Shown here: positions 18,333 through 26,899 of the stretch, one piece after another | Position numbering within the stretch: position 1 is the first letter of the stretch | Layout of the letters: every line of letters starts with the position of its first letter | Source: Pseudomonas poae | Lineage (GTDB): Bacteria > Pseudomonadota > Gammaproteobacteria > Pseudomonadales > Pseudomonadaceae | Assembly: GCA_028869255.1 (NCBI GenBank) | Contig: CP110972.1 | Coordinates: 5,742,001-5,806,000 of the forward strand | Reading direction: 5' to 3' | Length of the DNA: 64,000 bases | Notes under the pieces: model-generated | The model's database searches: none | What the model saw: the letters and a program-made list of their open reading frames with translations, nothing else | Told to the model about the DNA's origin: nothing | Made by a program: the position numbers and the translations under genes

Positions 18333-19880
18333 TCAGCCAGAGGAAGGCGCCGAACCTATGCCTACCGTCATCCGTACCCGGCCTTCCAACCGGCGCTTCA
18401 AGCCCCGGGCCTCGATCACCAGCTTCGAGCCCTTGGCCGCGTTCGCCCGACCCCATTCTTCCAGCAGTTCCAGGCAGGAATGGTCGATGTAACTCAAGTT
18501 GCTGAGCGGCACATGCAAGGTGGTCCCTGCGGGCACCGTCGACAGCACCTGGGTCAGGGCCGGCACTTTCAGAAAGGTCGCCGCACCGGTCAAGCGCAAC
18601 TCCATCTCACCGTCCTGGGGCAGGTCGATCAGGCTGACCTTAAGCCGCGAAGCCTTGAAGGCCAGCTTCACCAACGTCAGCGCGAAGCCCACCAGCACAC
18701 CGGTCAGCAGGTCGGTGAAGATAATCGCCAGCGCTGTCGCGGCATACGTGAACATCGGCATCCGGCCATATCGGCCCAGCGCGCGGAATGCCTTGAGGTC
18801 CACCAGCTTGATCCCGGTGTACACCAGCACGCCCGCCAGGCTCGCCACCGGAATGCTTTGCAGCACACTCGAGAGCAACAACACGAAGCCCAGCAGCCAT
18901 ACACCGTGGAACATTGCCGACAAACGTGTGGTGGCGCCGGCTTGCACGTTGGCCGAACTGCGCACGATCACGCCGGTCATCGGCAGGGCACCCACCAGGC
19001 CGCAGAGCATGTTGCCCACACCTTGGGCGGACAATTCCTTGTCGAAATCAGACCGCTGGCCGCTGTGCATGCGATCGACCGCTGCCGCAGACAACAGGGT
19101 CTCGGCGCTGGCAATAAACGCCACGGCGAACGCAGCAATCAACAGTTGCGGGTCAGCCAGGTTCAGCAAGTCGCTGGGGCGCAGCCAGTCGATGGCATCG
19201 GCAAGGTTTTCCGGGACTTCCACGCGCTTGACCTGCAACGCCAGCACCAGGCTGGTTACCGTTGCCAGGCCCACACCCAACAAGGCACCGGGCACAAAAC
19301 GCAGTTTTTGCGGGCGAAATTTATCCCACAGGTACATCACCAGCATCGTCGAAAGCCCAAGCAAACCAGCCTGCCAACCCAGGCCACCGCCGAGGGTCGG
19401 AATCGCCTCGACCAACGCTGCCGGGAAACCCGCCAGGTTATCCAGCCCCGATGGCTTGGGCGCGCCGTCGAGCATCACATGCACCTGCGATAGCACAATC
19501 AGCACGCCGATCCCCGCCAGCATGCCGTACACCACCGCCGGTGCCGTGACGCGGAACCAGCACCCCAGGCGCAGACGCCCGGCCACCAGTTGCAGGAACC
19601 CCGCGAGCAGCAGGATCGGCCCGAGCATCATCATCCCGTGCTGGCGCACCAGCTCGAACACCAGCACCGCCAGACCCGCTGCGGGGCCACTGACCTGCAG
19701 CGGCGAACCCGCCAGCCAGCCCACCACCAGGCCGCCAATGATCCCGGTGATCAGCCCCTTGGCCGGTGGCATGCCGGACGCGATCGCGATGCCCATACAC
19801 AAAGGCAGGGCGACCAGAAACACAACCACGGAGGCCAGCAGCTCCCGTGGCAATACAGCTTTTAATTGAGCAGCACGCAT
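18333..19880 (-). CDS. SulP family anion transporter with STAS domain
   Basis: A 515-residue membrane transporter with about eleven to twelve hydrophobic helices. The SulP signature region is FLVALPLCMGIAIASGMPPAKGLITGIIGG, followed by GPAAGLAVLVFELV. A C-terminal STAS domain (residues about 410 to 515) has VPLSNLSYIDHSCLELLEEW. The start MRAAQLKAVLPRELL at 19880 has a GGGAGAG site; the longer open frame to 20105 is not family-like. It lies 85 bp downstream of a beta carbonic anhydrase on the same strand, so bicarbonate is a plausible substrate; sulfate cannot be excluded. Confidence 0.85.
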   Translation of the reverse strand: MRAAQLKAVLPRELLASVVVFLVALPLCMGIAIASGMPPAKGLITGIIGGLVVGWLAGSPLQVSGPAAGLAVLVFELVRQHGMMMLGPILLLAGFLQLVAGRLRLGCWFRVTAPAVVYGMLAGIGVLIVLSQVHVMLDGAPKPSGLDNLAGFPAALVEAIPTLGGGLGWQAGLLGLSTMLVMYLWDKFRPQKLRFVPGALLGVGLATVTSLVLALQVKRVEVPENLADAIDWLRPSDLLNLADPQLLIAAFAVAFIASAETLLSAAAVDRMHSGQRSDFDKELSAQGVGNMLCGLVGALPMTGVIVRSSANVQAGATTRLSAMFHGVWLLGFVLLLSSVLQSIPVASLAGVLVYTGIKLVDLKAFRALGRYGRMPMFTYAATALAIIFTDLLTGVLVGFALTLVKLAFKASRLKVSLIDLPQDGEMELRLTGAATFLKVPALTQVLSTVPAGTTLHVPLSNLSYIDHSCLELLEEWGRANAAKGSKLVIEARGLKRRLEGRVRMTVGIGSAPSSG

Positions 19881-19965
19881 GATGACTCTCCCGAGGCATT
19901 CGCCGGGCGCGGCAAAGCCTGGCTGCGTCCATGGCAGCCACCGCATTACCCGGCAGGGAAGTGTT

Positions 19966-20697
19966 TTAGAAGCGCGCTTTAGGCGTCGCTGAAGGAATCG
20001 GCCCTTCGCCGCCCAACGGTCGGAACGTCGATTGATCCGCGTCGTAGGCCCGGATCTCGCTGGTCTCGATGTTGTAAATCCAGCCATGGATAAACAAATG
20101 ACCATTAGCCATACGCGAGGCCACTGATGGGTGGGTGCGCAAGTGCTGCAACTGAGCGATGACGTTTTCTTCGGTCAGCACCTTCATGCTTTCGCCTTCA
20201 TTGGCGCAGTCACAGTTGTCATGGACCATGGTCTTGGCAACCTCGGCGTGACGCAGCCAAGCCTTGACCGTCGGCATCTTCTCCAGGCTGTCCGGGTTGA
20301 GTACCGCGCGCATGGCGCCGCAATCGGAATGCCCGCACACAATGATGTGCTGCACGCCCAGGGCAAGTACGGCGTACTCGATGGCCGTGGAAACACCGCC
20401 GTTCATCTGGCCGTAAGGCGGCACCACATTGCCCACGTTGCGGGTCACGAACAGGTCGCCAGGGGAGCTTTGGGTTATCAGCTCAGGCACGATGCGCGAG
20501 TCGGCACAGGTAATGAACATCGCCCGAGGGCTCTGGGCCGTGGCGAGTTTTTTGAAGAGTTCTTCCTGCTGAGGGAAGACGTCGTGATGGAAATGCAAAA
20601 AGCCGTCAACGATGTGCTTTAGCGCTGCATCGGCGGATTCCGCCACCTGAGGGGCTGAAGCCGACGCAGCCAACGGCTGTTTATCCTTGTCACTCAT
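19966..20697 (-). CDS. Beta-class carbonic anhydrase
   Basis: A 243-residue zinc enzyme that interconverts CO2 and bicarbonate. Zinc ligands are Cys64 (in CADSR with Asp66/Arg68), His123 and Cys126 (CGHSDCGAM). The family's VTRNVGNVVPPYG region is present. It has no signal peptide, so it is cytoplasmic. It is transcribed ahead of the SulP gene. Length fits the bacterial family; the N-terminal 25 residues are a polar, Ala-rich extension. Confidence 0.93.
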   Translation of the reverse strand: MSDKDKQPLAASASAPQVAESADAALKHIVDGFLHFHHDVFPQQEELFKKLATAQSPRAMFITCADSRIVPELITQSSPGDLFVTRNVGNVVPPYGQMNGGVSTAIEYAVLALGVQHIIVCGHSDCGAMRAVLNPDSLEKMPTVKAWLRHAEVAKTMVHDNCDCANEGESMKVLTEENVIAQLQHLRTHPSVASRMANGHLFIHGWIYNIETSEIRAYDADQSTFRPLGGEGPIPSATPKARF

Positions 20698-20927
20698 GAT
20701 TCATCCTCTTGATTAATGCAGGGGGGAGTTTTCAGGCAAGTTCGACGCCGGGCCAGTGGAATAGTTGTAAATATCCAAAAAGCCAGGCTTGCGACCCATC
20801 AGTCACTCGCTGAACAAGGTAACCACCGAAACTTAACTCAAACTGAATGAACCGCTCTAGGTCGCGGGTTTCAGTGATATCAAAACGCGACTATTCCTAC
20901 AGAACAAGCAGGATACGCCTCTACAGC

Positions 20928-21986
20928 TTACAACAATGCCATCTGCCTGCCCGGTGGGCAAAACGCACTGCAATCCAGATTAAAGCCTTCCCGTCGATTG
21001 AGCCCCAGGCGCTTGATCGCCTTGCTGAAACGCTGCGCCAACAAATCGGCAAACGGCCCCTCGCCACGCATGCGTACGCCGAAACGGCTGTCATACACCT
21101 CCCCACCGCGCACCTGGCGCACCAGGCTCATCACATGCGCCGCCCGCTGCGGGTAATGCGCCGCCAGCCACTCCTCGAACAACGGCGCCACCTCCAACGG
21201 CAGGCGCAACATCATGTACGCCGCGCTTTGCGCACCGGCGGCGTGGGCTTCGGTGAGCAGGCTTTCCAGCTCGCTGTCGTTGATCATCGGGATCATCGGC
21301 GAGCACAGCACGCCCACCGGGATGCCTGCCTCACGCATCACCCGAATCGCCCGCAAACGCGCCTTGGGCGCCGCCGTGCGCGGCTCCAGGATACGTTTGA
21401 GCTCGTCATCCAGGCTGGTGAGGCTGATCATCACCGCCACCAGCCGCTGACGGGCCAGCTCGGTCAACAGGTCGAGGTCGCGCAGAATCAACGACCCCTT
21501 GGTGATGATGGTCACCGGGTGCCGGTAACGCAGCAGCACTTGCAGGGTTTGCCGGGTGATCTTGTACTCGCGCTCAATCGGCTGGTACGGGTCGGTATTG
21601 GAGCCCAGGTTGATCGGCGCACACACATAGCCCGGCTTCGAGAGCTGTTGCTCCAGCACGTCGGCGGCGTTGGTCTTGGCGATCAGTTTGGTTTCAAAAT
21701 CCAGCCCCGGCGACATATCCCAATAGGCATGGCTGGGCCGCGCATAGCAGTAGATGCAGCCATGCTCGCAGCCACGATAGGGGTTGATCGAGCGATCGAA
21801 CGGCAAATCCGGCGAATTGTTGCGCGTAATGATGCTCTTGGCCGTTTCGATACGCACTTCGGTGCCCTGTGTCGCGGGCACTTCCTGGAACCAGCCGTCG
21901 TCCTCGACCACGCTGACGGTAGGCGCAAAACGGTTGTGCAGATTGGTGCCGGTACCCCGCCCGCGGGGTGGAAGAGGAGCGTTCAT
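20928..21986 (-). CDS. Radical SAM protein related to spore photoproduct lyase (PA0069-type)
   Basis: A 352-residue radical SAM enzyme. The 4Fe-4S cluster motif is CEHGCIYCY with Cys73, Cys77 and Cys80. Before it is SIITRNNSPDLPFDRSINPYRG, typical of the PA0069 family that annotation links to spore photoproduct lyase-like or DNA-repair proteins. TKGSLILRDLDLLTELA and the C-terminal RREGFNLDCSAFCPP follow. A perfect LexA box sits 17 bp before its start. The substrate is unknown; the SOS control suggests DNA damage handling. Confidence 0.85.
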   Translation of the reverse strand: MNAPLPPRGRGTGTNLHNRFAPTVSVVEDDGWFQEVPATQGTEVRIETAKSIITRNNSPDLPFDRSINPYRGCEHGCIYCYARPSHAYWDMSPGLDFETKLIAKTNAADVLEQQLSKPGYVCAPINLGSNTDPYQPIEREYKITRQTLQVLLRYRHPVTIITKGSLILRDLDLLTELARQRLVAVMISLTSLDDELKRILEPRTAAPKARLRAIRVMREAGIPVGVLCSPMIPMINDSELESLLTEAHAAGAQSAAYMMLRLPLEVAPLFEEWLAAHYPQRAAHVMSLVRQVRGGEVYDSRFGVRMRGEGPFADLLAQRFSKAIKRLGLNRREGFNLDCSAFCPPGRQMALL

Positions 21987-22002
21987 GGGGCAGACCTCAT
22001 AA

Positions 22003-22018
22003 CTGTATTTATATACAG
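22003..22018. promoter_or_regulatory. LexA (SOS) box
   Basis: CTGTATTTATATACAG is a perfect match to the Pseudomonas/E. coli LexA consensus CTGT-N8-ACAG with an AT-rich centre. It ends 17 bp upstream of the radical SAM start on the minus strand. The divergent orphan ORF starts 178 bp away on the other side, so the box clearly suits the radical SAM gene. Confidence 0.88.
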
Positions 22019-22195
22019 TAATCGAGCGTGCCGTTTCCCGCCACCGCCGCTCGGCGGGAAGACCTCAGGTCGCGCCAAAATTTATGCACTGTTTATAAAT
22101 CGCAAGAAACAAATCGGCATACTTGAGTGATGGATTAAACTTCAGATGCGCAACTATGATTCCGGCTCAATTCATTAATACCACAAAGGATCTCT

Positions 22196-22459
22196 ATGTC
22201 TCAGGATGAACTACGCTTGTCATGCGAAGACTTTGAAAAAGATAACAACGCGGAAATTTTACTCGAGCGTTTTACCGACGGTAATCTTTCATACGCAATG
22301 TACGCCTCCTCCTCCAACAAGAACGGGCACTATGACACCACCTCGGCCCCGACAGACCTGGACAATGATGACGATTTTGACGACGACGACAAGGCACTTT
22401 TCCTAACCATTGCCAACGCGTTCGCAAAGACATGCTCAGCGAAAAACCCAACTAATTAA
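22196..22459 (+). CDS. Small acidic orphan protein
   Basis: An 87-residue open frame with a good AAGGA site 7 bases before the ATG. The protein is strongly acidic with an Asp run (DLDNDDDFDDDDKA) in the last third and a Ser/Asn-rich middle. It has no membrane segment, signal peptide or recognised motif. Base composition of this gene and its flanks (22020-22560) is clearly more AT-rich than the neighbours, and codon use is less biased, suggesting acquisition. The coding status is supported by the start signals and length but not by any family I recognise. Confidence 0.6.
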   Translation: MSQDELRLSCEDFEKDNNAEILLERFTDGNLSYAMYASSSNKNGHYDTTSAPTDLDNDDDFDDDDKALFLTIANAFAKTCSAKNPTN

Positions 22460-22557
22460 TATTGTAAACCGTCAATGACCCGACCTATATCTGCAAACAG
22501 ATAAGGCCGGGGCATCAATATATAATGTGCGAGACTTAAACTTTTATTGTTGGGAGT

Positions 22558-23811
22558 TTATTTATTAGCCTCACGCAGACCTGCAACTTGTGCAGCACTT
22601 ACTGCCGCCCCTTTATTACCCCAACTGCCACGCACGAAACTGACCACATCCGCCACTTCCTGGTCCGACAACCGCCAGGCAAACGCAGGCATAGTGAAGG
22701 TCGACGGCGCCGTATGGGTAGCAGGCAGGGTGCCGCCGTTCAACACGATGTTGATCAACGACGTGGCGTCCGCCGTCTGCAACACCGGGTTGCCCGCCAG
22801 CGCGGGGAATACCCGCGTGTAGCCGTGGCCATCGGTGCGGTGGCAAGCCGCGCAGTTGTCGATATACACCGACGCGCCCGGCGGGCTGTCATCGCCTTTC
22901 CACAGCGCCTCGGCCACCTGTTTGTCGTACTGGTGCGGCTGGTCCTTGGGGTCGACCGCCGGCAGGCTCTTCAGGTAACGGGCGATAGCGGTCAGGTCGC
23001 CTTCCGACATGTACTGCATGCTGTGGACTACAACATCGCTCATGCCGCCAAACACCGCGCTGCGCTCACTGCGACCGGTCTTGAGGAATTGCACCAGTTG
23101 CTCCTCGCTCCAGCTCCCGAGGCCGTCCTTGTGGTCGCCGCGCAGGCTTTTCGCGATCCAGCCTTCCAGCGGCGCGCTGCCGGACAGAAACGCATTGCCG
23201 TCGGTGGCACTCAGGGCTTTTTCCTGCATGGTCAACGCACGCGGCGTATGGCAAGCGCCGCAGTGGCCGAGCCCTTCAACCAGGTAGGCACCACGGCTCA
23301 CCACCGGGTCGGTAGCCGCTGGTGCCGGATGCTCCTCGACCATCGGCGCAAACATCCAACGCCACGCGGCCAGAGGCCAACGCATGCTCAAGGGCCAGGG
23401 AATATCGCTGTCCTTGTTCTCCTGGGCGACCGGCTCCACGCCCTTCATAAAGTACGCATACAACGCCTGCATATCGCTGTCGCTGACACGCGCATAGGAC
23501 GGATACGGCATCGCCGGGTAAAGCGTACTACCGTTCTTGGCGACGCCATGGCGTACGGCCTTGTCGAAGTCCTCAAAGCTGTAGTCGCCCAGGCCGGTTT
23601 TGTCCGGGGTGATGTTGGTGGAGTAGATCACGCCAATCGGGGTTTCCATCGGCAGCCCGCCCGCGAACGGCTTGCCGCCCTTGGCGGTGTGGCACGCCAC
23701 GCAGTCACCGGCACGGGCCAGGTATTCGCCCTGCTTGATCAGGTCGCTCTCAGCCGCGCTCACCGAGCAACTGCTGAAGAGCGCGAAGGTCGCGATAACA
23801 AGTGCTTTCAT
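22558..23811 (-). CDS. Three-haem cytochrome c subunit of a membrane-bound gluconate-type dehydrogenase
   Basis: A 417-residue periplasmic cytochrome with a signal peptide ending at SVSAAES and three c-type haem sites CVACH (37-41), CGACH (184-188) and CAACH (320-324). This is the electron-transfer subunit of FAD-dependent sugar/gluconate dehydrogenases that feed ubiquinone. The start at 23811 is chosen because AAGGAG is 8 bases upstream; two upstream codons (GTG, ATG) overlap or abut that site. It is last in a three-gene operon. Confidence 0.9.
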   Translation of the reverse strand: MKALVIATFALFSSCSVSAAESDLIKQGEYLARAGDCVACHTAKGGKPFAGGLPMETPIGVIYSTNITPDKTGLGDYSFEDFDKAVRHGVAKNGSTLYPAMPYPSYARVSDSDMQALYAYFMKGVEPVAQENKDSDIPWPLSMRWPLAAWRWMFAPMVEEHPAPAATDPVVSRGAYLVEGLGHCGACHTPRALTMQEKALSATDGNAFLSGSAPLEGWIAKSLRGDHKDGLGSWSEEQLVQFLKTGRSERSAVFGGMSDVVVHSMQYMSEGDLTAIARYLKSLPAVDPKDQPHQYDKQVAEALWKGDDSPPGASVYIDNCAACHRTDGHGYTRVFPALAGNPVLQTADATSLINIVLNGGTLPATHTAPSTFTMPAFAWRLSDQEVADVVSFVRGSWGNKGAAVSAAQVAGLREANK

Positions 23812-23823
23812 GGTCATCACTCC

Positions 23824-25608
23824 TTATGCCTGAACCAGTGGGCCGGGGTTTTTCAAGTACTGCTCGCGGATCGCCCGCGCCGACCAATAGGTCAGCGCCG
23901 CCACCAGGCCGGTAGGGTTGTAGCCCAATCCTTGAGGGAAGGCGGACGCGCCTGGGACAAACACGTTGTGTACATCCCAGCACTGCAGATAGCGGTTCAG
24001 CGCACTGGTTTTCGGGTCGGTGCCCATGATCGCGCCGCCATTGAGGTGAGTGGTCTGGTACGCTGCGGTGTTGAAGTGCTCACCGACCTTTTTGCCCAGC
24101 AGAGCAATGGCCTTGGGGTTCATCGCTTCGGCGACCTTGCTCATTTTCTCGACCATGAAGCGGTTCATCTTGATGTCGTTTTCCTGCCAATCGAACGTCA
24201 TGCGCAGCAGCGGCAGCCCGTAGGCATCGCGGTACACCGGGTCCAGATCGAGGTAGTTACCCCGGTAGGACTGATGGGCGCCGTGGGCGTCCATCGACAC
24301 CTGGTGGGTGTAGTAATCGGCGGTGGCGCGTTTCCAGGCACTGCCCCAAGCCGGGGTGCCCGGTGGGTTGGAGGTGCCGGCAATCGGCCGGCTGCCTGCC
24401 TGGTTGACCCACATCGGCGAGCCGCCCACAAAGCCATGGGGCCCGTGGTCGAAGTTGTCGGCGTTGAAGTCATCCATCGCCACGCCATTGCCGCCGGCGC
24501 CGATGAAGTTGTTGGTGTGGGTGTCCTTGTCGAAGAACGCCTTGATGGTCGCCATGTTCTGGTAGGCGAAGTTCCGGCCCACCACGCCCTCGTTGGTAAT
24601 CGGGTCGTACGGCTTGCCGATGCCCGACAGCAGCATCAGGCGCACGTTATGGAACTGGAACGCGCCGAGGATCACCAGGTCCGCCGGTTGCTCACATTCG
24701 CGGCCCTGGGCGTCGATGTAAGTCACGCCGGTGGCCTTGCTCTTGGTGCTGTCGAGGTTGACCTTGAGCACATGGGAATTGGGCCGCAGCTCGAAGTTCG
24801 GCACCTGGCGCAGCGCCGGCAGGATGTTCACGTTCGGCGAGGCTTTGGAGTACATGTAGCAGACATAGCCGCTGCAAAAACCACAAAAGTTGCACGGCCC
24901 CATTTGCGCGCCGTAGGGGTTGGTGTAAGGCCCCGAGGTGTTGGCCGACGGCAGGTTGTAGGGTTTGTAACCTACCTCGGTAGCCGCTTTCTGAAACAGC
25001 TGTGCGGAGACGGTGTTTTTCTGCGACTCCAGCGGGAACGGGTTGGAGCGATCCGGCGCGTACGGGTTGCCTCCACGGCCTTCGCCAACCAACTGACCCT
25101 TCACGGTCCAGGCTTGGCCGGAAGTGCCGAAGACTTTTTCCGCATAGTCGAAAAACGGCTCCAGCTCTTCATAACTGACGCCGAAGTCCTGGATGGTCAT
25201 GTCCTTGGGAATGAAGTTTTTGCCGTAGCGCTCTTCATAGTGGCTGCGCATCCGCAGCTCGATAGGGTCGACACGGAAGTGCACGCCCGACCAGTGCAGG
25301 CCTGCACCACCGACGCCATTACCCGGCAAAAAGGCGCCGAGCTGACGGTTAGGCAAAGCAACGTCATTCACGCTATGGCGAATCGTCACCGTTTCCTTGG
25401 AAATGTCCTGGAAGAGTTTTTTACGCACGCTGTAGGTCAGTTCGTCGATGACCTGGGGATAGTTGCCGTCCGGATAGGTGTCCTGCATCGGGCCGCGCTC
25501 CAGCGCTACCACGTTGAGGCCCGCTTCGGTCAGCTCTTTGGCCATGATCGCGCCGGTCCAGCCGAAGCCTACGATAACCGCATCCACTTTCTTCATGATG
25601 GTCGCCAC
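23824..25608 (-). CDS. FAD-dependent GMC oxidoreductase, gluconate 2-dehydrogenase-type large subunit
   Basis: A 594-residue flavoprotein. It shows the N-terminal FAD-binding VIVGFGWTGAIMAKELTEAG, a Cys-rich loop NFCGFCSGYVCY (residues near 240, consistent with an Fe-S or structural cluster in this family), and the C-terminal QTTHLNGGAIMG with FVPGASAFPQGLGYNPTG. It oxidises a sugar acid in the periplasm, most often D-gluconate to 2-ketogluconate in pseudomonads. Exported with the Tat-signal subunit next to it. GTG 25608 is preceded by GAGGG; ATG 25596 is the alternative. Confidence 0.9.
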   Translation of the reverse strand: MATIMKKVDAVIVGFGWTGAIMAKELTEAGLNVVALERGPMQDTYPDGNYPQVIDELTYSVRKKLFQDISKETVTIRHSVNDVALPNRQLGAFLPGNGVGGAGLHWSGVHFRVDPIELRMRSHYEERYGKNFIPKDMTIQDFGVSYEELEPFFDYAEKVFGTSGQAWTVKGQLVGEGRGGNPYAPDRSNPFPLESQKNTVSAQLFQKAATEVGYKPYNLPSANTSGPYTNPYGAQMGPCNFCGFCSGYVCYMYSKASPNVNILPALRQVPNFELRPNSHVLKVNLDSTKSKATGVTYIDAQGRECEQPADLVILGAFQFHNVRLMLLSGIGKPYDPITNEGVVGRNFAYQNMATIKAFFDKDTHTNNFIGAGGNGVAMDDFNADNFDHGPHGFVGGSPMWVNQAGSRPIAGTSNPPGTPAWGSAWKRATADYYTHQVSMDAHGAHQSYRGNYLDLDPVYRDAYGLPLLRMTFDWQENDIKMNRFMVEKMSKVAEAMNPKAIALLGKKVGEHFNTAAYQTTHLNGGAIMGTDPKTSALNRYLQCWDVHNVFVPGASAFPQGLGYNPTGLVAALTYWSARAIREQYLKNPGPLVQA

Positions 25609-25610
25609 GT

Positions 25611-26363
25611 TTATGCCCTCTCGCCGCGAATGGAAACAGCCGGGAAGGGGTATTGCTCGTTGCGTTCAACCCAGTCCATGAAATCGGCGCGGGCGCCGGG
25701 GAAGCCGATCATGGTCCAGCCGACCATGCCTTTGTTGCCGCCGTGGATCGGGTCGCAGAAGAACCCTTCCTTGGTGTTTTGCAGCAGCAGGTTGAAGAAG
25801 ATCTTGGGCGGCACCGCATCGAAATGCGTGGCGACTTCACTGCCGCCAGCCTCCAGACGGTGCAACATGTCGTCTCGGGTAGCGCTGTCTTGCGCAGCAA
25901 AAGCTTTACCATTGAACGCCTTTGACCAGGCATCCGTGGCAGCAATGCCCAAGCGATAAATCTCTTTGGGCACCAATTTGCTCTGCCAGCCCATCTCTGG
26001 CGCGGCGTCGGCATTGAACGGGCCTTGCATGAACCACAGGGCGCCGCTGGCATACGGCGTGTTCATCTGACGGTCGATGTATTCCGGCACGCCGGCTTCC
26101 AGGGCGCCTGGGCCTTGGGCGTCGGCGGGGATCAGACGCTCGACGGCAGCGTTGATAAACGCCCATTCCTCGGCGCTGAAATAGCTCGGTTCATAAGCCT
26201 TGTCGCTCACCGCAGGCTTGGCCGGCGCTGCCTGGGCAGGCTCAGGCGTGGCCATCAGCATCGAGCCGCCAAGGCCGGTGCTGGCAACCGTGACCACCGG
26301 GATCAAGGTCAAGGATTTGCGCAAAAAGTCACGCCGGGGGTTGTCTTGATCTTGATCAGACAT
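25611..26363 (-). CDS. Gluconate 2-dehydrogenase gamma-type subunit with Tat signal
   Basis: A 250-residue subunit with a twin-arginine signal (PRRDFLRKSLTLIPVVTVAST), which carries the folded flavoprotein partner across the membrane. The mature part has EWAFINAAVERLIPADAQGPGALEAGVPEYIDRQ and FFNLLLQNTKEGFFCDPIHGGN, typical of the subunit-3 family. It is the first gene of the three-gene operon; the next start is 2 bp after its stop. Confidence 0.92.
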   Translation of the reverse strand: MSDQDQDNPRRDFLRKSLTLIPVVTVASTGLGGSMLMATPEPAQAAPAKPAVSDKAYEPSYFSAEEWAFINAAVERLIPADAQGPGALEAGVPEYIDRQMNTPYASGALWFMQGPFNADAAPEMGWQSKLVPKEIYRLGIAATDAWSKAFNGKAFAAQDSATRDDMLHRLEAGGSEVATHFDAVPPKIFFNLLLQNTKEGFFCDPIHGGNKGMVGWTMIGFPGARADFMDWVERNEQYPFPAVSIRGERA

Positions 26364-26513
26364 GGTGGCACCTCATCATGTGGTCACGGGTTTGTTCGGC
26401 CGCTTCTTGGGAGCAGCTCGTGCGATTTTGGCAATCAATGGTTACAAATGATAGCAGGCTAAGCATGTAGAGAATGGATTCAGCGACCTAAGTCGAATAA
26501 ACCCAGGCAAAAA

Positions 26514-26605
26514 AATGTGGGAGGGGGCTTGCTCCCGATAGCGCTGGGTCAGCCAATTGGAGGCTGACTGACCTTGTGCTATCGGGGGCAAGCCCCCTCC
26601 CACAT
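26514..26605. repeat. REP pair (inverted)
   Basis: AATGTGGGAGGGGGCTTGCTCC and its inverted partner ending GGGGGCAAGCCCCCTCCCACATT surround about 45 bp. Note the GGGGGC variant of the stem, distinct from the CGGGC and CTGGC variants elsewhere. It lies between the yheV 3' end and the gluconate-dehydrogenase operon. Confidence 0.9.
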
Positions 26606-26623
26606 TGGGTGTGCGTAGGGCTG

Positions 26624-26899
26624 TTAGTCTTTCTTGAGTTTCGGATTGGGAAAGAACTGCACCGCCTGCACCTTGGGGTCGGCCGGCGCTTTCAATGCCG
26701 AGGTGTTCACCCGCGTGCCGAGCTCCCTGGGCACTGACAAGCCCTGATCATTCAGGGTGTCGGTATAACCGCAGGCCACGCATTCACGGTGCGGCACGTT
26801 GTCCTCGGTCCACATTTTCAGCTTGTCCGGCTCGCTGCACGCCGGGCAGACCGCCCCGGCGATAAACTGCTTTTTGGTGATCACAGGCCCTTCGCTCAT
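26624..26899 (-). CDS. yheV: YheV family putative zinc-ribbon protein
   Basis: A 91-residue small protein with two Cys pairs, CPAC (residues 18-21) and CVAC (40-43), spaced as in a zinc ribbon. It overlaps the prlC stop by 4 bp and follows prlC as in many gamma-proteobacteria. Function unknown. Confidence 0.85.
   Translation of the reverse strand: MSEGPVITKKQFIAGAVCPACSEPDKLKMWTEDNVPHRECVACGYTDTLNDQGLSVPRELGTRVNTSALKAPADPKVQAVQFFPNPKLKKD

Noticed and set aside
22588..25959. Very long open frame on the + strand, over 1100 codons
   Set aside because: It is antisense to the gluconate-dehydrogenase cytochrome and flavoprotein genes; its protein is low-complexity His/Arg/Val-rich and shows no domain. 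High GC in the third codon position of the real genes keeps this frame open.
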